NCBI RefSeq assembly: GCF_030403745.1
Contig: NZ_JAQMWP010000001.1
Span: forward strand, 806,001-870,000
Source of the DNA: Streptomyces sp. S.PB5
GTDB taxonomy: Bacteria > Actinomycetota > Actinomycetes > Streptomycetales > Streptomycetaceae
Reading direction: 5' to 3'
Length of the DNA: 64,000 bases
Part shown: in pieces, positions 32,857 through 41,633 of the stretch
Position numbering within the stretch: position 1 is the first letter of the stretch
How the letters are laid out: each line of letters starts with the position of its first letter
The notes under the pieces: model-generated
What the model was told of the DNA's origin: nothing
The model's input: only the letters and a program-made list of their open reading frames with translations
Database searches by the model: none
Position numbers and translations under genes: made by a program

Positions 32857-34905
32857 ATGACGGCCGAGCTGGTGCGGGGGCAGAACCACCCGCTCTCCCA
32901 GGCCCGTCTCGAGATCCGGGTCTCGGCCGGCAAGCCGATCGTGGCCGGGGCGACGCTGAGCGACGAGCACGGCAAGATCCATGGCGTGGAGTGGGTGGCC
33001 CACCCGGGCACACCCACCCTGCCGGGCCTGGAGGTCTCCCGGCAGGCCGCGGCCGACCACCGCCTCGCCGTGGACCTGGGCGCCGTGCCGGAGGCCGTGC
33101 ACCGGGTCAGTGTGCTGCTCGCCCTGCCCGCCGGAGTGGGCGGCCCGGTCCGCTTCGGCGGGCTCGCCGCTCCCTTCGTGGCGGTCACCGGTCTCGACGG
33201 CACCGAGGTCGCCAGCTACACCGTCACCGGCCTGGAGGCCGAGTCCGCGGTCGTCGCCCTGGAGCTCTACCGCCGCCAGGGCGCCTGGAAGGTGCGCGCC
33301 GTCGGCCAGGGATACGCCGGTGGCCTCGCCGAACTCCTGGCCGACCAGGGTCTGCCGGAGGCCCACCGGCTCGCCGGCTCCATCAATGACGCCGTGGCCC
33401 AGGGCATGGCCCGCTCCGTCCCCGCCCCGCCGCGCACGACCGACGGCGACCGCACCCGGCAGACGGCCGCACCGGCGCTCGGCCCCGACCAGGGCGGTCC
33501 GGCACCCCAGGGCGCCGTACCACCGCAACCGCCCACGTCCCCTTACGGCACGCCGCCCGGCCAGCCCGCAGATCCTTACGGTGCTCAGGCCCCCGGTCAG
33601 CCGCCGCCCCCGTACGGCCCCCAGGCCTCCCCGGACTCCTCCGTGGCCGGCCAGCCGTCCACGCCCTCGACGCCCACCGCGGGCGGCCCGATCGACTACA
33701 GCCACCCGCGTCGGCAGACCACGGCCCCGCCGCCGCCCCCGCCGACCGCGCCTCCGGCCCAGCCCGGGCAGCCCCAGCAGCCCGTCGCGGGGGACGCGAC
33801 CGGCTGGTCCATGGACGAGCGGCTCTACAACCAGGTGTGGGGCATGTTCGAGGACCTCGCCCGCACCGCGGCCGCGTACCGCAGCGCCGTCGACTTCGCC
33901 GACTCCCGGATGGAGAAGGAGCTCGACCAGGTCCTGTCCGACCCGCGCAGCCGGATCGGCGGCCAGGGCGACGCCGCGCGCGAGGCGGCCCGCGCCAAGC
34001 ACACCCAGCTCGTCGAGCAGGCCCAGGCGGTCTTCGACCGGGACCTCGCCCAGCTCCGCGCCGAGTCCGAGGTCGTCGAACCCGCGCTGCCGCCGGCGTA
34101 CGCCCGCTGGGACAACCCCGTCTGGCACGGCTACCGGGTGCCGATGGAGATACCGATGGCCGTGCGCCTCGGCGACCTGCACCTCCCCGAGGCCCCGGCA
34201 CTGAGCATCCCGATGCTGGTCAGGCTGCCCCTGGAGCGCGGGCTGTGGATCGACAGCGGTCGGGGCGGCTCGCTCGACGGCTCGTTCACCGACGCCCACG
34301 AGGTGAAGCGGCTGGCCATGGACACCGCGGTGGCCGTCGCGGCCCGGCTGCTCGCCGTCTATCCGGCGCGCGAGTTCACCGTGCATGTGATCGACCCGGC
34401 GGGTTCGGGCGGGCAGGCGCTGGTGCCGCTGGTGCAGAGCGGCGTGCTCGCGGCTCCGCCCGCGGTCGGCGCGGCCGGGGTGACGGATGTCCTCGCCCGG
34501 CTCACCCAGCGGGTGGACCTGGTGCAGATGGCGGTGCGGGGCGGCGCGCCCGACTCGCTCCCGCCCGGCTTCGACACCTCCGAGCAGCTGCTGATCGTCA
34601 ACGACTTCCCGCACGGCTTCGACGACCGGGCCGTGACTCAGCTGCGCTACCTCGCCGACGAGGGCCCGGCGGTCGGTGTGCATCTGATGATGGTCGCGGA
34701 CCGCGAGGAGGCCTCCGCGTACGGCCCGTTGCTCGACCCGCTGTGGCGTTCGCTGATGCGCATCACCCCGGTGCCCGACGACCACCTCGCCGACCCCTGG
34801 GTGGGTCACGCCTGGACGTACGAGCCCTCACTCGTGCCGTCGGGCAGCCAAGTGCTCCAGCAGGTTCTCCATCAGGTGGCGGCAGCTCGTACCAAGTACT
34901 CGTAA
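32857..34905 (+). CDS. TerD-domain protein fused to a degenerate FtsK-like ATPase domain
   Basis: The 682-residue protein has three parts. Residues 1-180 are TerD-like (LSQARLEIRVSAG, HRVSVLLALPAG, ALELYRRQGAWKVRAVGQGY) but lack the GDDE calcium block. Residues 186-312 are a Pro/Gln/Gly-rich linker. After a helical segment (315-405), residues 430-682 follow the order of FtsK/HerA-type ATPases. A strand-loop at the P-loop place reads LWIDSGRGGSLDGS, a Walker-B-like strand reads EQLLIVNDF, and a GVHLMMVADRE strand corresponds to the sensor region. The canonical GKS/T is missing, so ATP hydrolysis is doubtful. It shares the operon of terD and may act as a scaffold for a Ter complex. Confidence 0.75.
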   Translation: MTAELVRGQNHPLSQARLEIRVSAGKPIVAGATLSDEHGKIHGVEWVAHPGTPTLPGLEVSRQAAADHRLAVDLGAVPEAVHRVSVLLALPAGVGGPVRFGGLAAPFVAVTGLDGTEVASYTVTGLEAESAVVALELYRRQGAWKVRAVGQGYAGGLAELLADQGLPEAHRLAGSINDAVAQGMARSVPAPPRTTDGDRTRQTAAPALGPDQGGPAPQGAVPPQPPTSPYGTPPGQPADPYGAQAPGQPPPPYGPQASPDSSVAGQPSTPSTPTAGGPIDYSHPRRQTTAPPPPPPTAPPAQPGQPQQPVAGDATGWSMDERLYNQVWGMFEDLARTAAAYRSAVDFADSRMEKELDQVLSDPRSRIGGQGDAAREAARAKHTQLVEQAQAVFDRDLAQLRAESEVVEPALPPAYARWDNPVWHGYRVPMEIPMAVRLGDLHLPEAPALSIPMLVRLPLERGLWIDSGRGGSLDGSFTDAHEVKRLAMDTAVAVAARLLAVYPAREFTVHVIDPAGSGGQALVPLVQSGVLAAPPAVGAAGVTDVLARLTQRVDLVQMAVRGGAPDSLPPGFDTSEQLLIVNDFPHGFDDRAVTQLRYLADEGPAVGVHLMMVADREEASAYGPLLDPLWRSLMRITPVPDDHLADPWVGHAWTYEPSLVPSGSQVLQQVLHQVAAARTKYS

Positions 34906-34939
34906 AGTCGCCTGACCAGGCACTTTGACCTTTATTTTG

Positions 34940-34969
34940 CCAATCACTTTACCGTTCCTTGGTGATTGG
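34940..34969. promoter_or_regulatory. Inverted repeat overlapping the terC promoter
   Basis: CCAATCAC and GTGATTGG are perfect 8-bp arms with a 14-base spacer, in an unusually AT-rich patch. A promoter-like TTACCG (34949-34954) and TACGGT (34972-34977), 17 bases apart, fall within or just beyond it, so it could be an operator. It could also be the hairpin ending the preceding operon. Confidence 0.5.
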
Positions 34970-34977
34970 GGTACGGT
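34949..34977 (+). promoter_or_regulatory. Predicted terC promoter
   Basis: TTACCG and TACGGT with a 17-base spacer predict transcription from about 34984, two bases before the first P1 strand of the riboswitch. This agreement is the main support; the -35 element is only a moderate match. Confidence 0.5.
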
Positions 34978-34985
34978 GGTTCCCA

Positions 34986-35096
34986 CGGAGGGGAGTACTC
35001 CCTGTCGATGCGGCGTTCCCGTCAATACGGATCGGGCCATTCGGATCAGGCCTGAATCCCGGGGCGTCGGCCCACCTTGGGTGGAAGAGACCTCCG
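34986..35096 (+). ncRNA. yybP-ykoY-type manganese riboswitch
   Basis: The leader of terC carries the conserved parts of the yybP-ykoY family in order: 5' GGAGGGGAGTACTCC, a central GTCAATAC region, and CTTGGGTGGAAGAGACCTCC near the 3' side. The closing helix P1 pairs CGGAGG (34986-34991) with CCTCCG (35091-35096). The same CCTCCGG (35091-35097) is complementary to CCGGAGG (35135-35141), the terC ribosome site. Ligand binding that stabilises P1 would therefore free translation. The family senses Mn2+ and often controls TerC-type exporters. Confidence 0.82.
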
Positions 35097-35148
35097 GCAG
35101 CGCGACGACGCTGGTTATTTGCCGTTACGTAATGCCGGAGGCGTATCA

Positions 35149-36150
35149 GTGGATGTTTCCGTGACCCTGTGGGTCCTTACGGTCGTGGGCCTCGCCGCCC
35201 TGATCGCGGTCGATTTCTTCATCGGCCGCAAGCCGCACGACGTGTCCATCAAGGAAGCCGGGATCTGGACGGTCGTCTGGATCGCCCTGGCCGGCCTCTT
35301 CGGGCTCGGCCTGCTCGTCTTCGGCGGCGGCCAGGCCGGCGGAGAGTTCTTCGCGGGCTTCATCACCGAGAAGTCGCTCAGCGTCGACAACCTCTTCGTC
35401 TTCGTCCTGATCATGGCGAAGTTCGCGGTCCCGTCGCAGTACCAGCAGCGGGTCCTGCTCGTCGGTGTCCTCATAGCCCTGGTCCTGCGGGCGATCTTCA
35501 TCGCCGCGGGTGCCGCCATCCTCGCCAGCTTCGCGTGGGTCTTCTACATCTTCGGCGCCTTCCTGATCTGGACCGCCTGGAAGCTCATCCAGGAGGCCCG
35601 GGCCGACGAGGAGGACGAGGAGTTCGAGGAGAACAAGCTCCTCAAGGCCGCTGAGCGCCGCTTCGGTGTCGCCGACCGCTACCACGGCACCAAGCTGTGG
35701 ATCGAGGAGAACGGCAAGCGGGTCATGACCCCGATGCTGGTCGTCATGCTCGCGATCGGCACCACCGACGTGCTCTTCGCCCTCGACTCCATCCCCGCGA
35801 TCTTCGGCCTGACCCAGGACCCGTACATCGTCTTCACCGCCAACGCGTTCGCGCTGATGGGTCTGCGCCAGCTGTACTTCCTCATCGGCGGTCTGCTGAA
35901 GAAGCTCGTCCACCTCAGCTACGGCCTGTCGATCATCCTCGGCTTCATCGGCGTCAAGCTGGTGCTGCACGCGCTGCACGAGTCCGGTGTCCACGTCCCG
36001 GAGATCTCCATCCCGGTCTCCCTCGGCGTGATCTGCTCGGTCCTGATCGTCACCACGATCACCAGCCTCCGTGCCTCCAAGAAGCAGGCGGCGGCCGAGG
36101 CGGCGCAGGCGCAGAGCGATGGCGCTCCGAAGGACAGCATCGACGCCTGA
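35149..36150 (+). CDS. terC: TerC-family membrane protein, probable Mn2+ exporter
   Basis: The 333-residue protein has about eight hydrophobic segments and the TerC signatures EKSLSVDNLFVFVLIMAKF and GTTDVLFALDSIPAIFGLTQD, whose acidic residues are likely metal ligands. A charged loop (EARADEEDEEFEENKLL) divides the two halves. GTG 35149 is the start because GGAGG lies seven bases upstream and forms the switchable ribosome site of the riboswitch. TerC proteins export manganese, supplying exoenzymes and preventing overload. A strong hairpin terminator follows. Confidence 0.92.
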   Translation: MDVSVTLWVLTVVGLAALIAVDFFIGRKPHDVSIKEAGIWTVVWIALAGLFGLGLLVFGGGQAGGEFFAGFITEKSLSVDNLFVFVLIMAKFAVPSQYQQRVLLVGVLIALVLRAIFIAAGAAILASFAWVFYIFGAFLIWTAWKLIQEARADEEDEEFEENKLLKAAERRFGVADRYHGTKLWIEENGKRVMTPMLVVMLAIGTTDVLFALDSIPAIFGLTQDPYIVFTANAFALMGLRQLYFLIGGLLKKLVHLSYGLSIILGFIGVKLVLHALHESGVHVPEISIPVSLGVICSVLIVTTITSLRASKKQAAAEAAQAQSDGAPKDSIDA

Positions 36151-36173
36151 CCACGTCGGACGTAGGAACAACC

Positions 36174-36222
36174 AGCACCGGGAGCGCCCCGCGGCGAATT
36201 GCCGCGCACCGCTCCCGGTGCT
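36174..36222 (+). terminator. Strong hairpin terminator after terC
   Basis: AGCACCGGGAGCG and CGCTCCCGGTGCT form a perfect 13-bp stem, with an inner GCGGC/GCCGC stem capped by GAATT. TGCTTTGTTC follows, giving some U content. It lies 24 bases after the terC stop. Confidence 0.85.
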
Positions 36223-36279
36223 TGCTTTGTTCTGAGCGCGTTCCCCGGCCAGGGGGCGCCATGGTCGGCGGAGGCAGCC

Positions 36280-36582
36280 ATGAGGTTCGTGCAGATCATC
36301 GACTTCGAGACCGAGCGGATCGACGAGATGGAGCAGCTGATCGAGGACGCCAGGCAGAGCCTGGCGGGCCGGGAGGGCGGCCCCAGCCACCGCATCCTCC
36401 TCAAGGACCGCGACACCCCCGGACGCTATCTCGCCGTGATCGAGTTCGAGTCGTACGAGGAGGCCATGCGCAACAACGAGCGGCCCGAGACGGGCAAGAT
36501 GGCGGAGCAGCTGACCGCGCTGTGTACCCGTGAGCCCCGCTTCCTCAACTGCGACCTGCTGGACTCGCGCGAACTGAAGTAG
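36280..36582 (+). CDS. Small protein, probable dimeric alpha-beta-barrel fold
   Basis: The 100-residue protein (MRFVQIIDFETERIDEMEQLIEDAR, HRILLKDRDTPGRYLAVIEFESYEEAMRNNERPET) has the beta-alpha-beta rhythm of small ABM/ferredoxin-like dimeric proteins. I cannot name a reaction. The start at ATG 36280 is supported by GGAGG six bases upstream; the longer frame crosses the terC terminator. It stands between two hairpins and is probably monocistronic. Confidence 0.7.
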   Translation: MRFVQIIDFETERIDEMEQLIEDARQSLAGREGGPSHRILLKDRDTPGRYLAVIEFESYEEAMRNNERPETGKMAEQLTALCTREPRFLNCDLLDSRELK

Positions 36583-36599
36583 CCCGCGCCCCTGGTGAA

Positions 36600-36630
36600 G
36601 AGGCCCTGCGGCGCCGAAATGCGGGGCCTC
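36600..36630 (+). terminator. Hairpin after the small barrel protein
   Basis: GAGGCCCTGC pairs with GCGGGGCCTC (one U-G wobble) around an 11-base loop, 18 bases after the stop at 36582. It is likely to end that transcript before the antiporter gene. Confidence 0.6.
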
Positions 36631-36653
36631 CGCACCTTTGCGACCATCGCTGC

Positions 36654-37754
36654 ATGATCACTCGGCTCAGGGCGCTCACCACCCAGTGGACGGTCCTGGT
36701 GCCGGCGCTCGCGGTCGTGCTCCTGGCGTTCACCTGGGGGCGCGACCTGCCGGGCGCGATCGTCGCCCTGGTGACCCTGGTCCTGGCGGGCGCCGTCCTG
36801 GCCGCCGTGCACCACGCCGAGGTGGTCGCCCACCGGGTCGGCGAACCCTTCGGCTCCCTCGTCCTGGCCGTGGCCGTCACCGTCATCGAGGTCGCCCTCA
36901 TCGTCACCCTCATGGCCGACGGCGGCAGCAAGGGCTCCACCCTCGCCCGGGACACCGTCTTCGCGGCCGTGATGATCACCTGCAACGGCATCGTCGGCCT
37001 CTGCCTCCTGGTCGCCTCGCTGCGCCACGGCATCGCCGTCTTCAACCCCGAGGGCACCGGCGCCGCCCTCGCGACGGTCGCCACCCTGGCCACGCTCAGC
37101 CTGGTCCTGCCGACGTTCACCACGAGCAAGCCGGGCCCGGAGTTCTCCGGCGTCCAGCTGACCTTCGCCGCGCTCTCCTCGCTGATCCTGTACGGCCTGT
37201 TCGTGGCGACCCAGACCGTACGGCACCGCGACTACTTCCTCCCCATCACCCGCCAGGGCGAGGTCGTCACCGTCGACGACCACGCCGACGCACCGACCGC
37301 CCGCACCGCCCTGATCAGCCTCGGGCTGCTGGGCCTGGCCCTGATCGGCGTGGTCGGCCTGGCCAAGGGCGTGTCGCCCACCATCGAGTCCGGAGTGGAG
37401 GCCGCCGGACTTCCCCATGCCGTCGTCGGCGTGATCATCGCCCTGCTGGTGCTGCTCCCCGAGACCATCGCCGCGCTGCGCTCCGCCCGCCGTGACCGGG
37501 TGCAGACCAGCCTCAACCTCGCGCTCGGCTCGGCGATGGCCAGCATCGGCCTGACCATCCCCGCGGTCGCCCTGGCCTCCATCTGGCTCGACGGCCCGCT
37601 CGTCCTCGGCCTCGGTGCCACGCACATGGTGCTGCTCGCCCTGACCGTGGTGGTCAGCTCCCTGACGGTGGTGCCGGGCCGGGCGACGCCGCTCCAGGGC
37701 GGCGTACATCTGGTGCTGTTCGCGGCCTATCTGGAGCTGGCGATCAATCCGTAG
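36654..37754 (+). CDS. chaA: Ca2+(Na+)/H+ antiporter, ChaA type
   Basis: The 366-residue membrane protein has about eleven hydrophobic segments and the two inverted CaCA-family repeats. The first contains HRVGEPFGSLVLAVAVTVIEVALI and the second GVIIALLVLLPETIAALRSARRDRVQTSLNLALGSAMASIGLTIP. The Glu in each (VIEVALI and LLPETI) is the expected ion-binding residue. It exports Ca2+, Na+ or K+ in exchange for protons. With terC and corA it adds to the cation-transport content of the window, though it is not in an operon with either. Confidence 0.88.
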   Translation: MITRLRALTTQWTVLVPALAVVLLAFTWGRDLPGAIVALVTLVLAGAVLAAVHHAEVVAHRVGEPFGSLVLAVAVTVIEVALIVTLMADGGSKGSTLARDTVFAAVMITCNGIVGLCLLVASLRHGIAVFNPEGTGAALATVATLATLSLVLPTFTTSKPGPEFSGVQLTFAALSSLILYGLFVATQTVRHRDYFLPITRQGEVVTVDDHADAPTARTALISLGLLGLALIGVVGLAKGVSPTIESGVEAAGLPHAVVGVIIALLVLLPETIAALRSARRDRVQTSLNLALGSAMASIGLTIPAVALASIWLDGPLVLGLGATHMVLLALTVVVSSLTVVPGRATPLQGGVHLVLFAAYLELAINP

Positions 37755-37815
37755 ACCGACGCGTGATTCGGGCCGTGGACCGACGCGTGACTCGATCCAC
37801 GGACCGGCCCGCGCC

Positions 37816-39123
37816 TCAGTCCATGACCGGTGCCGCCGCGGCGGTCAGCGGCACCGGACGTGTCTCCGGCAGCAGCGCGAAGCACCCCAGGCTCAGCAGC
37901 GCGATCCCCGTCAGATACGCCCCCACACCCCATGGCACCCGGCCGCCCTGCTCGGCCAGCGCGGTCGCCACGATCGGCGTGAGCGCGCCCCCGAGGACCC
38001 CGCCGAGGTTGTAGCCGACCGCGGCACCCGTGCAGCGCACCCGCGGCTCGTACAGCTCCGGCAGATACGCGGCGATCACCGCGAACATCGTGATGAACGC
38101 CAGCATCGCGCCCAGGAACCCGAGGAACATCAGCAGCGGTTCCCCGGTCGCGAGCAGCGCGACCATCGGGAACATCCACAGGGCCGCCGCCGTGCACCCG
38201 GCCAGGCACAGCGGCCGCCGCCCGTAGCGGTCGCCGAGCAGCGCCACGACCGGCGTGAGCGAGCCTTTCACCAGCACCGCGGCCATGATGCAGGCCAGCA
38301 TGACCGTACGCCTCACCCCGAGCCGCTCCGTCGCATAGGCGAGGGACCAGGTCGTGACGGCGTAGAAGATCGCGTACCCGATCGCGAGGCCCCCTGCCGT
38401 CAGCAGGACGAGCCGCCAGTGGTCGCGCACCACTTCGGCGAGCGGCACGCGCGCGTGGTCGTCGATCTCCAGGAAGCTCGGGCTCTCGGCGAGCGACGAC
38501 CGCAGCCACAGCCCCGCCACGGCCAGCACCCCCGCCGCCCAGAACGGCACCCGCCAGCCCCACGCGGCGAACTGGGCCTCGGTCAGTGACGCCGACAGCA
38601 CGAGCATCACCCCGTTGGCGAGCAGAAAGCCCACCGCCGGCCCGATCTGCGGAAAGCTCGCCCACAACGCCCGCCGCTCGGGCGGCGCGTGCTCCGCGGT
38701 CAGCAGCACGGCCCCGCCCCACTCCCCGCCGAGCCCGAGGCCCTGCAGGAACCGCAGCACGAGCAGCAGCAGGGGAGCGGCCACCCCGATCGAGCCGTAC
38801 GCCGGCACACAGCCGACCGCCACCGTGGCACCGCCGGTCAGCAGCAGTGACAGCACGAGGACCGGCCGCCGTCCGCGCCGGTCCCCGATGTGCCCGAACA
38901 GGACCGAACCCAGCGGTCGCGCCACGAACCCCACCCCGAAGGTGGCGAAGGCGGCCAGCGTCCCCGCCAGCGGCGAGAAGGTGGGGAAGAACAGCGGCCC
39001 CAGGACCAGGGCCGCCGCGGTCCCGTAGACGAAGAAGTCGTAGAACTCGATGGCCGTCCCGGCGAGCGAGGCGGCCGCGAGCCGCGGCATGGAGGGCGTC
39101 TTCACGGTGCGTACGTCGTGCAT
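37816..39123 (-). CDS. MFS transporter of the metabolite:H+ symporter (MHS) family
   Basis: The 435-residue, twelve-segment transporter has MHS features: LAGTAIEFYDFFVYGTAAALV near the start, RPLGSVLFGHIGDRRGRRPVLV (the loop 2-3 motif), RFLQGLGLGGEWGGAVLL and AYLPELYEPRVRCTGAAVGYNLGG. Relatives carry organic acids, shikimate or betaine/proline. The substrate is not fixed by sequence. It may form a transcription unit with the S66 peptidase gene upstream, ending at 39175. Confidence 0.85.
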   Translation of the reverse strand: MHDVRTVKTPSMPRLAAASLAGTAIEFYDFFVYGTAAALVLGPLFFPTFSPLAGTLAAFATFGVGFVARPLGSVLFGHIGDRRGRRPVLVLSLLLTGGATVAVGCVPAYGSIGVAAPLLLLVLRFLQGLGLGGEWGGAVLLTAEHAPPERRALWASFPQIGPAVGFLLANGVMLVLSASLTEAQFAAWGWRVPFWAAGVLAVAGLWLRSSLAESPSFLEIDDHARVPLAEVVRDHWRLVLLTAGGLAIGYAIFYAVTTWSLAYATERLGVRRTVMLACIMAAVLVKGSLTPVVALLGDRYGRRPLCLAGCTAAALWMFPMVALLATGEPLLMFLGFLGAMLAFITMFAVIAAYLPELYEPRVRCTGAAVGYNLGGVLGGALTPIVATALAEQGGRVPWGVGAYLTGIALLSLGCFALLPETRPVPLTAAAAPVMD

Positions 39124-39174
39124 GCCGCGTCAACTACCCACAGTGATCGCGGGTTACGGGGGCGTGCGGGCGCG

Positions 39175-40221
39175 TCAGTAGGTGACCGTGATGCGCCGGG
39201 CGGGACCGTCGACGCGCACGAGACCGCCGTAGGGGATGACCAGTTGGGGATCGGTGTGGCCGAAGTCCACATCGAAGACGATGGTGGTGTCGGGGGCATA
39301 CATTCGCATCGCGCGCAGCACCGCCTCGCGCTGCTCGGCCGCGTAACGGGCGGCCTCCTCCGGGCTGTTGGGCCGCTCGAAGGACCAGGTCTTCGCGCGC
39401 GCCATCAGCAGCGCGGAGAAGCGCCGGAGCAGGCCGCGCTCGCCCATGTTGCGCAGGGTGCGGAAGACCTCTGTGCCGCCGGGCAGTTCCTCGGAGGTCT
39501 CCAGGAGCAGTACGCCGCCGTCGTACTCGCTGAGGTCGTGCGCGATCTCGCGGTCGGCCATCAGCAGCCAGGACACGATCTCCAGGCAGCCGCCCCAGGT
39601 CCGGCCCTCGATCACACGGTCGGCGTTCAGCCACGTCCAGCCGGTGCCGGGCCTGCTCTGCGGCTCCGTCTCGAAGGCCGCCGGGTCCGCCCAGTCGCGG
39701 TCGACGTCGTTCCAGCGGTCGGCGGGCCGCAGTTCGTACTCGCCGGAGGTGAACAGCGCGGCCCGCAGGGAGTCGGCGGTCCGCGGGTGCATGGCGCCGG
39801 GGCGCCCCAGCTCGACCATGACGCTCGCGCCGTGGTAGCCGACGATCCCCGCGTTGCGCAGAAACATCAGCAGGTTCGTGTTGTCGCTCGTCCCGAAGAA
39901 CGGCTTCGGGTTCGCCCGGAGCAACTCCCGGTCCAGATACGGCAGCACGGTGATCTGGTCGTCGCCGCCGATCGACGCGATGACCGCCTTGACGGCCGGG
40001 TCGGCGAAGGCGGCGTGGACGTCGTCGGCCCGCTCCTGCGGGGTCGTGCCCATCTTGCGGGTCGTCGGGTACTCGACCGGGACGAGACCGTAGTCCCCAC
40101 GCAGCCGCTCCAGGCCCAGTTCGAAGGGGTGCGGGAAGAGCTCGGGCAGACCGGCACCGGCCGAGATGACGGCCACACGGTCGCCGGGGGAGGGCTTGGG
40201 CGGGTACGAGATCGTCGTCAT
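39175..40221 (-). CDS. S66 (LD-carboxypeptidase/MccF-like) peptidase
   Basis: The 348-residue protein shows the S66 pattern: [14 protein letters not shown] at the start, [16 protein letters not shown], the nucleophile Ser in [18 protein letters not shown], the Glu in LLLETSEE and the His in [13 protein letters not shown], together the Ser-Glu-His triad. The family includes murein LD-carboxypeptidases and MccF, which cleaves microcin C-like aminoacyl nucleotides. The full-length, MccF-like spacing leans to the second group, but either is possible. Start ATG 40221; no ribosome site is evident. Confidence 0.85.
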   Translation of the reverse strand: MTTISYPPKPSPGDRVAVISAGAGLPELFPHPFELGLERLRGDYGLVPVEYPTTRKMGTTPQERADDVHAAFADPAVKAVIASIGGDDQITVLPYLDRELLRANPKPFFGTSDNTNLLMFLRNAGIVGYHGASVMVELGRPGAMHPRTADSLRAALFTSGEYELRPADRWNDVDRDWADPAAFETEPQSRPGTGWTWLNADRVIEGRTWGGCLEIVSWLLMADREIAHDLSEYDGGVLLLETSEELPGGTEVFRTLRNMGERGLLRRFSALLMARAKTWSFERPNSPEEAARYAAEQREAVLRAMRMYAPDTTIVFDVDFGHTDPQLVIPYGGLVRVDGPARRITVTY

Positions 40222-40324
40222 CCGTGGAGGGTACGGGCCTCCGCCCGTCCGGCGCACCGTGATAAACCGGGTCCGAGCAGCGGTCCTGAACAGATCGCGC
40301 ATCCGCTACCGGACCGGAGGAACC

Positions 40325-40798
40325 GTGCCCCGCACCCTGGCCAACGCCCCGATCATGATCCTCAACGGCCCCAACCTGAACCTGCTGGGGCAGCGCCAGC
40401 CGGAGATCTACGGTTCCGACACCCTCGCCGACGTCGAGGCCCTGTGCGCCAAGACCGCGGCCGCACACGGCGGCACGGTCGACTTCCGGCAGTCCAACCA
40501 CGAGGGCGAGCTGGTCGACTGGATCCACGAGGCACGGCTGAACCACTGCGGGATCGTCATCAACCCGGGCGCCTACTCGCACACGTCAGTCGCGATTCTG
40601 GACGCACTCAACACCTGCGACGGACTGCCGGTCCTGGAGGTCCACATCTCCAACATCCACCAGCGCGAGTCCTTCCGGCACCACTCCTACGTCTCCCTGC
40701 GCGCCGACGGTGTCATCGCGGGCTGTGGCGTGCAGGGATACGCGTTCGGCGTGGAGCGGGTCGCGGCGCTGGCAGGTGCGGGACAGGCGGAGGCCTGA
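40325..40798 (+). CDS. aroQ: 3-dehydroquinate dehydratase, type II
   Basis: The 157-residue enzyme catalyses the third step of the shikimate pathway (3-dehydroquinate to 3-dehydroshikimate). It has [19 protein letters not shown] (catalytic Arg in QRQ and Tyr), [55 protein letters not shown] (catalytic His) and [15 protein letters not shown] 40325 has GGAGG six bases upstream, deciding the start. It is separate from other aro genes here, as is common for type II enzymes in actinomycetes. Confidence 0.96.
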   Translation: MPRTLANAPIMILNGPNLNLLGQRQPEIYGSDTLADVEALCAKTAAAHGGTVDFRQSNHEGELVDWIHEARLNHCGIVINPGAYSHTSVAILDALNTCDGLPVLEVHISNIHQRESFRHHSYVSLRADGVIAGCGVQGYAFGVERVAALAGAGQAEA

Positions 40799-40832
40799 GG
40801 GCGGTAATGACCGCCCTCCTGGCGGGCGCCTG

Positions 40833-41633
40833 TTACAGGCGTCCCGCCTCCACGATCCGTCGCAGGAAGCGCTGCGTGCGCTCCTGCTGCGGATCACCGA
40901 AGATCTGCTCGGCCGTCCCGCGCTCCAGGACGACACCTCCGTCCAGAAAACAGACCTGGTCGGCGACGTCCCGCGCGAAGCCCATCTCGTGCGTCGCGAG
41001 CACCATGGTCATGCCCTCGTCCTTGAGGTCGCGGACGACGGTGAGGACTTCCCCCACGAGCTCCGGGTCGAGCGCGGCGGTGATCTCGTCGAGGAGCAAC
41101 AGCCGGGGCCGTACGGCCAGCGCGCGCACGATCGCCACCCGCTGCTGCTGGCCGCCGCTCAGCCGGTCCGGGTACTCGCCCGCCTTCCCGCCGAGCCCGA
41201 GCCGCTCCAGCAGCTCCCTGCCGCGCTCCTCGGCCTCCGCCCGGGACACCCCGTGCACCCGGCGCGGGGCGAGCGTGATGTTCTCCAGCACGGTCATGTG
41301 CGGGAAGAGGTTGTACGCCTGGAAGACCACGCCGATACGGCGGCGTACCGCGTCCTGGTCGACCCGCGGGTCGGTGATCTCCTCACCGTCCAGCCAGATC
41401 GCCCCGTCGTCGATCTCCTCCAGGAGGTTCGCGCAGCGCAGCAGCGTGGACTTGCCGGAGCCGGAGGCGCCGATCAGCGCGGTCACCGTGTGCGGGGCGA
41501 CCTCCAGGTCGACGTCCCGCAGGACGACCGAGCCGCCGAAGGTCTTGCGCACGGACTCCATACGCAGCACGGCGGACGTACCGGGGGAGTCGGGGGTGCC
41601 GGGGGTGCCGGGGATGTCCGGGGTGTCGCTCAC
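40833..41633 (-). CDS. Polar amino-acid ABC transporter ATPase
   Basis: The 266-residue ATPase has Walker [17 protein letters not shown]-loop VVFQAYNLFPHMTVLENI, signature LSGGQQQRVAIVRAL, Walker B LLLLDEITAALDPE and switch VLATHEMGFA, close to glutamine/glutamate transporter ATPases. In Walker B the usual DEPTSALD is DEITAALD. GTG 41633 (GGGAGG upstream) overlaps the permease stop by four bases. It is the last gene of a binding protein-permease-ATPase operon. Confidence 0.92.
   Translation of the reverse strand: MSDTPDIPGTPGTPDSPGTSAVLRMESVRKTFGGSVVLRDVDLEVAPHTVTALIGASGSGKSTLLRCANLLEEIDDGAIWLDGEEITDPRVDQDAVRRRIGVVFQAYNLFPHMTVLENITLAPRRVHGVSRAEAEERGRELLERLGLGGKAGEYPDRLSGGQQQRVAIVRALAVRPRLLLLDEITAALDPELVGEVLTVVRDLKDEGMTMVLATHEMGFARDVADQVCFLDGGVVLERGTAEQIFGDPQQERTQRFLRRIVEAGRL

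Noticed and set aside
34955..34977. A sixth damage-type promoter at terC
   Set aside because: The -10 box TACGGT is the same, but the -35 position reads TTCCTTGGT, which does not match TTGTCRGTG.
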